Shown piece after piece: positions 57,757 through 64,000 of a DNA stretch of 64,000 bases. Positions within the stretch are counted from its first letter, which is position 1, and every line of letters starts with the position of its first letter. The notes under the pieces were generated by a model. The model was not told where the DNA came from and searched no databases. It saw nothing but the letters and a program-made list of their open reading frames with translations. Source of the DNA: Allacma fusca (Eukaryota; Arthropoda; Collembola; Symphypleona; Sminthuridae); the NCBI GenBank assembly GCA_947179485.1, contig OX359247.1:57447131-57511130 (forward strand). Reading direction: 5' to 3'. The translations under genes and the position numbers were made by a program.

Positions 57757-60700
57757 AATTATTGCAATAACTCCCAAATGCAATTTATCATTTTCCTCCC
57801 ATTAAATGCAGATATTTGAGGATTGGGAAAAAACCATAAAAATTGATGTACAGAACCATTTCAAAAATCAGAGAAGGATTTCCAGCCTGCAAATTTATTG
57901 CTGTTTCCAGTAGCTTCATCTGAATAATATACCCGGAAGTCTATATCCATATTATATATCTAGCGCAGTAGTCTGTCTGTAAGAGCACCTTGAAAGAACC
58001 AAATTAGATTATTCCAACAAAATGTTGTTATAAGGCGGAAGAGTACATAAAATTAAACTGGAGTACGCAAAAATATTTCTGCCAGTAGAGGGAAAAAATG
58101 CTTTAATAAGGAGATCACATACAGATCGAGAGAGAGAGAGCACATTGTGAAAAATATTTTATTGAAAACTTGTCCCACACTTGAATGGCAGCGTCATGAG
58201 AAGAATTGCAGAAAATATTCCCAGCATGCGGTATCAGGTCTTTGAAAATAAATTTCCAAACCATTGACCCCAATAGGAGTCAATACTTTCCCCTATGAAA
58301 ATCAAATCGGGAGGGAATTTTCAGGGAAAATAAATTTGCAAAGCAATAAAAACTAACAACCGAACCTGAACTTAACTGCATTCACTTTTGATCTACATTT
58401 CCTCCAAGGAATATATTTTCTATCACCAACCCTCTGTGGATCCGCTTTAAAATAATTCAGGGAATCAAAGGGCAAGAAAATATCAAATGAATTCCTTGGG
58501 AAAACTGTGAAAATATTTTTGTACTTGGTAGAGAATCGTCTGTGAATTTTTGACAAGAATTAAATTTTATGCGCCGTTGAGCTTTTCACATAATTTAAAC
58601 CTAAACTTAAAAATATAAACGTCTTTATCAGGCCTCTGGAATTTTTTAGATTTCCACCAAAATTTGTATCTTGAAAAATGGCAGCACTCCCATCTTAAGT
58701 GCATCTTCCCTATAAAATCCCAATATGTAATATTTCATCCGGAGCGTCCTGATGGAAGAAAAAAATTAAAATAAGGGGGACTCAAGTGTGCCAAAATATT
58801 TTTCTTTGTGTAAAAATTGACATTTGATTATTTTATTCAATATTGGCGGAGAGTTTAAGCTTCTTGCAAGTACGCTCTATTTTCTACATGCACTAGCAAA
58901 TGAACGGGCGGCCAACTAGAACGTACTTAGAAATGACCCCGAGGTTCACAAGGAAAAGTATAAGAAGGTTTTTAATAGCAAGTGTGCACAGTAATAATTA
59001 TCTTCAACTAAGCAATACACACGTATGTACATACATTCAAAACCCTATGAGCCACTTCAGATTCACAGAGTAGTAGGTATTAGTAAAGTTTCATTTCTTT
59101 TTAAGGGAAATTTTTACAGAAAACCTCCGTTGGAGCATTGATAAAGGTATACCAAAAAATGAGTGTTCTAAAAACATGGGCAAAAATGTCTCCCAAGACA
59201 AAAATGAAATCCGGATGAAAAGCAGAAAGTGCAATGAACGATAATTCTCCAGGTTTGAATGCGATGAAGAAATAAAAAGCTTATAATGTCATGGTTGAAG
59301 GATAATTCTGAAATATTGCATTACATAATTATGTAAATCCGGATGGGAATTTGTACTAGCTTGAGAACGGCGTGTATTAGCTCTGGGTCCTACCAATTTA
59401 CATTTTCTTACTGCTCCGGGAATTCTCTGTGGTTCGAAGAAGTCTGACTTTGTTGCTAAGTTTCAGACCTCGCATGTGCACTTATTGCTATAAGTGACTC
59501 GCAGTATAAGAGCTATTATATATAATTCCTACAAGAGAATTATTCTTCTACGGGGTAAAAATACATATTGAGTCAAGTATCTATCCTTATAAGCACACTC
59601 CAAGGGCAGCATTTGGGCAGCTATAAGGCAGGGATTTATTTTTCTACTTTTTTAAGGGTGCAATTTACCAATTTACTAATTTGCTACCTTTAGAAATGCT
59701 TATCACTTGACAAGGCAAATTTAGCCTCCAGAGAGTACGTGTGCAAGAAAGTTCTGCATGAAATACAAGACATTGGGGTGGAAGCCTATTTACACATTTT
59801 ACTACCAAAATTGTAGGTACAGAAATAACAATTATTATTATTGCATTAATAAATACTCAGCAGTGCACAGGCCCTTTATAAGCAGTGGAATTTACTTCGT
59901 TTATTTTTCTCCCTTATAATCATAAGAGAATTTGATTGTAGCACTGAAGCAGAAAGAGATTGTAGCGTACAATTTATTGTTTGTGTCCAACTTCTGGATT
60001 TACAAAGATTTAGATACATACATGCAGACCTGAGGAATTCTAGGAATCAGAATTGCATGTACTTAAGTAATTAGCGTATCTATATTTACTTGCAATTTAT
60101 TATACAGCCCTATAAGTTCCCCTAGATCCTTATATTTATATATGCTCCTTGAAGAATGTAAATTGGACATGACTTGGCCCTACAAATAATTCAAGAGATT
60201 GAGCCCGTGGAATTTGCAATATCTACTGAGAATAAAGTGGGCCGTTTGGATGACATACACTACAGTATTAGCATGAATTTTGGTGGCTTTTAAATAAGGT
60301 CGATTGGGAATATTCGTATGATTTACCATAGAAATAAACAATCTCAAGTAATCCTCAATGTAATAAATATTTATCTGAAGCAATATAAATATTGTGATGA
60401 TTTTTTGTGTGGGGGGAGTTGACTCCAGTTAATTAATAATTGTAACCATAAAATAATGTTTCTCATAATTCAGGTCTCTATTTTCTGCTTCTATTATATT
60501 ATCCAACGATTACAAGTGATTTATGCTCCTACGAATTTAGTTTCATGTACTTCCTTTATAAACAAGTCCTGATGCTAAAAATCTGCACACAAGTGAGATA
60601 TTGCTGTAGCAAAGGGTTGACTGTACCCACGACAATGCCCGGGACATATTTCCGAAGGTCCTTATCCCAAAAAAATCATTTCCCTTCAGATTGAGCTACG

Positions 60701-61789
60701 GCAGTAAATTTCCACCAAAATTATTACAAGCGCAGGTTTACAAACGTATTTACGTAATTAACTGTGATTAATCACAATTAGCATCAGGCATATAAGTTCA
60801 CTCCGTGGACACACAGGCAATACAGGGTCTCTTATTTGCACGAGAATTGTATCTCCTTGGATTTTTTAACCACAAAATTTTGCAGATATAACGATTGTTG
60901 TATAAGCAAAAGCGTTCCCAATTTTCCTTGTACAAGAGCCAGGAATGTTATAGTAAGAAGCTAATGTTGTTTCTTTTGAGGTGGTTGTAGTATTGGTAGA
61001 ATTTTGCTGTAGCTTTTATAATTAGTTTCCACTAGTCATGCAGAGCTCTGGCAACATGTCACTCATGCTTTCTTTCCAAACTTTACGACTTCTGTTAAGA
61101 ACAATTTACGACAGGAGGAATAAACTTATGTCGAGGCTCAATGCATAGCGTGCAGTCCAAGTGCTTCTGTCAACTACAAGGGGCTTTGGCTAGAAGTGAC
61201 CCTCTTTTCAGTATCTTCTCCATTGCCGTAAAAAAATTTCCACACTTGTCTACCTAAACTTACCATAAAAATTTTTCTCCTTATGGGAACATGCCATTGT
61301 AAAATTTAAATTGTACTCCTTGCAGAATATTTCCTAATTATAGCAAAGTGAGAAAAAGTGTTGGTAAGAATCTGTTACAAGGATTGATCCGATTGAGGCC
61401 AGTTTTAATTCCGCGGGTCGATTCAAACGGGAATAACATTAATAGGTCCAGGAAGAGATGAGAATAATAGACCAACGAGACTGGAGGTTCTTCTGAATGA
61501 AGTGCACTGTAAAAGTCATTCCCTTACAACGGGCTTGCACTGTACTCGGTTGGAAAGCTCGGGAGGGAGTCCGGTTACCAGGCACGCACTTGAGTGCAGG
61601 TCCCAAAATGGCCAACAAAAATAACAATAACAATTTAATGGAGTCACAATAGAGCGGAAGAATAGGAAGTTACGATTCCATTGTTGCCTTTTCCTCCTTT
61701 TTGCTTATGACTCCGACGACAAGGATTTCTCCTGTTTCCATTTCTCGGAGCAACTTTCACTTCTCCACGCACGACTTTACCCCGGGAAT

Positions 61790-61826
61790 GAGTGCTTGGG
61801 ATTTATTTTATGCTTTTAATATCTCC
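61790..61826. repeat. Short duplicated block, copy B
   Basis: 37 bp matching 45037-45073 with one mismatch and the same orientation, 17 kb away. Confidence 0.85.
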
Positions 61827-64000
61827 CCTCCCTCCCAACCACAGTCATTGCTTTCAGCTTAGAAATAATATATTTCGTGGTGGGAAGAGCCTTTGACATA
61901 AATATTTCTTCAAGGGGTCCCCCCCCAACTGTGCGCTACATTTGATTTTATTTGATCTTGCCTTTCGGTGAAAGGAGGGATGGAATTTTACCACAACTTT
62001 CAAATTTAAGTGCAATGACTGCTCTTGAAATTAACCGCAGGTTGTTATTATTCCCTCGTTCCCATCCTTTATTTATATAGCTCTGACCTTTGCTTCCCCA
62101 GTGCTGGGGACACTAACGGATATAGTGTGATAAAAGTTGGAGGGAAAAAAATTATACAGCGTATGTTCTCTTATAAGAGATTATATAAAAATTTAAGAGC
62201 AGCCTGGCTCTCACATTAAGGCAATTTAAAATTGTACTTGATTTTGGACACAGAAACTAGAGCATCAATCTAGTGCCCTCTGACTTATAGGGACCATTAA
62301 CATTTTCGGACAAATTTCATTCCTCCACTTGTTTACACTTGTTTTCAGACCAGAATAATAATTATAATTCCTGGGGGGAAGGAAATTCTCTTGAAATTCG
62401 GATCTCTGGATTTTTTAAGCGTAAAATAAAATAAGATTTATGGATTTTTGTAAATTCTTTCTATTCAAGTATTTTTTCAATTGGGGAAATTATTTTAGCA
62501 ATTACTCAAAAATTAAATTATAAATAATTATACACAAGTAATTACTATACTCTCATTTGCCATAATGTTGATTTTTCTGCTTGTAAGAGGAGGCCCTTGT
62601 ATTTTATTCAGCTTTTTTAAGTTGAACCGTTTTGAAGAGGGTGAACTGTATTGTAGGACAGTCATAGACAAATGGCTTTGTCTCATGTCTCTCTAATCAT
62701 TACAAGACCCTTTTCCTCTGCTCCCTTGCGGCGAGCCACATCTGGACAAAACTTTGACCAAACACAACTCTTGGGCTCTAATGATCAGCCATGTAAAATC
62801 TTCCTGCTTCCGTCCCTCCGGACTCTCTTCAAAAAAAGGGGAGATTTTTTCTTTTGACCCTGAGGTCAGGCTTCCTATGGATTTTGGGGGAAACCTCCAA
62901 AATTACATAACCATCCGGACTCCAACCCACGGTCTTAATTATACACAAGTGGAGGAAGTCACAGGGGCGGAAATCATCCGGGCTGTTTTCCTTCTTCCAC
63001 AAAATTCTGTTCTTTGTTCCGATAGTGTCCACTGACAGTAACCTATGCATGAAGCTATAGTAAATATATCCAGTGCACTCACGCTATGAGAGACTCATGT
63101 ACATATGTTCTCTGTAATACAGAACAGTATATAGGGTCACATTTCCATTAAGCACAATGCTAATTTCCATCTTGTTAGGGCATAATTTCTTTAATTGAGT
63201 GATCTTTTACGCTTTTGTGTTTGCTCTTACAGGGACAATATAATATGCACCACAAGCTTATTATACAGTCAAAGCATATGGAATTTGACATTTTAGGACA
63301 ATACATACTTGAACATTTTGCAGTCCACATTCATTAATTATACTTGTGAAATTATATGCCGAGCTAAATTACTTACTTCCAGGCTTACCAGAAATCTGGT
63401 TAAATTCAGTAGAATTTCAAAATCTGTTTTTGACGTTTCGAAATCCCCTGATTTCAAAAGAATGCTTTTTTAGGGAGAAATTTAAATAGGGGTAAAAAAT
63501 GCATAAAAATATAATCATTAATATTGAACAAATGCTTGTGTATTCATTGGGATGTATTAATTAACTAATTACTCAGATTTGCGGAGGACATATTTTGTGG
63601 ATTAAAAGACATTTATCTGAGAATCCTACAATAATCCAATTTGGTCCAGAGATATTCGATTTTAAAGCTGAGATCACGGTTCGAAAAGTTTCCAAGGGTA
63701 TTTTTACCTGAACGGTCGCGTAATCATTTAGTTAGCCGAACACGATCATCAAAGTAGAAGAGACACCAGTTTCAGAGATGACTTGCGAATTTTTAGTTCA
63801 ATAGTGTCAGGATATCCCTCGGAAATCGTAAATCATCACTCACATCGTTTTCAGTCGAAATGCTCTCCAGTTGCATGAAAGACTCTATGTCCATTGAGAA
63901 CGTCTATGTTCCATACCCTCCTCAAATCCTTAGCTAGCATAAGGAATATGACTGGAATTTATTGTGTATCAATTTTAAATCTCTTTTACGTATAAATGTT

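Larger units (their letters stand above)
53120..64000. other. Right-hand region, mostly without recognised genes
   Basis: Apart from candidate exon Z nothing here reads as a gene. It contains pogo-like fragments (54136, 55824, 62636), TATGTACATA-type microsatellites (56375, 57728, 59025, 63098), a short GA run (about 58128) and copy B of the duplicated block (61790-61826). Frames at 62754-63050 overlap on both strands and show no known motif. Confidence 0.5.

Overview
The window looks like nuclear DNA of an arthropod. It is AT-rich, almost all non-coding, has GT-AG introns and simple-sequence tracts, carries a BEL/Pao retrotransposon, and holds one well-supported multi-exon gene of a family that I know from insects and crustaceans. 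I cannot name the species. I saw no bacterial operon, CRISPR array, rRNA or convincing tRNA.

Main gene (+ strand, 9172-37483). Eleven coding exons join in perfect phase to 1,932 nt including the stop (643 codons). The product has a signal peptide, a long cysteine-rich extracellular region and a hydrophobic segment near the C terminus. It matches what I remember of the arthropod 'LP06548p-like' proteins (Pfam DUF7042-DUF7045 group), whose biochemical role is not known to me. Exon 1 carries the signal peptide and is followed by a 16-kb intron. Exon 2 is a 123-nt exon with the same phase at both ends, so it can be skipped without changing frame.

Intron 1 contains a complete, apparently young BEL/Pao element on the minus strand (12771-19012). 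It has two 384-bp LTRs that look identical, a 5-bp target duplication, a primer site matching tRNA-Tyr, and one uninterrupted 1,764-codon gag-pol frame.

Region by region: 1-1000 is a GGA tract and a 25-bp minisatellite. 1000-9171 has no gene I recognise, only decayed repeats. 9172-38200 is the main gene and its introns. 38200-47113 is intergenic, with a microRNA-like hairpin near 39.0 kb. 47117-47957 is a non-autonomous DNA transposon with 27-bp inverted ends. 48067-57194 (minus) holds a weakly supported candidate gene made of small exons. The rest, to 64000, is intergenic with microsatellites and a short duplicated block (45037 and 61790).

Two short dispersed signals run through the non-coding DNA and are not explained by the genes: a motif with core TTYRACGCC followed by an AATATTT-like stretch (about 25 places), and fragments resembling pogo-type transposon ends (CAGT..CTCGTTATAAGGG). 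They are the most unusual feature of the window.
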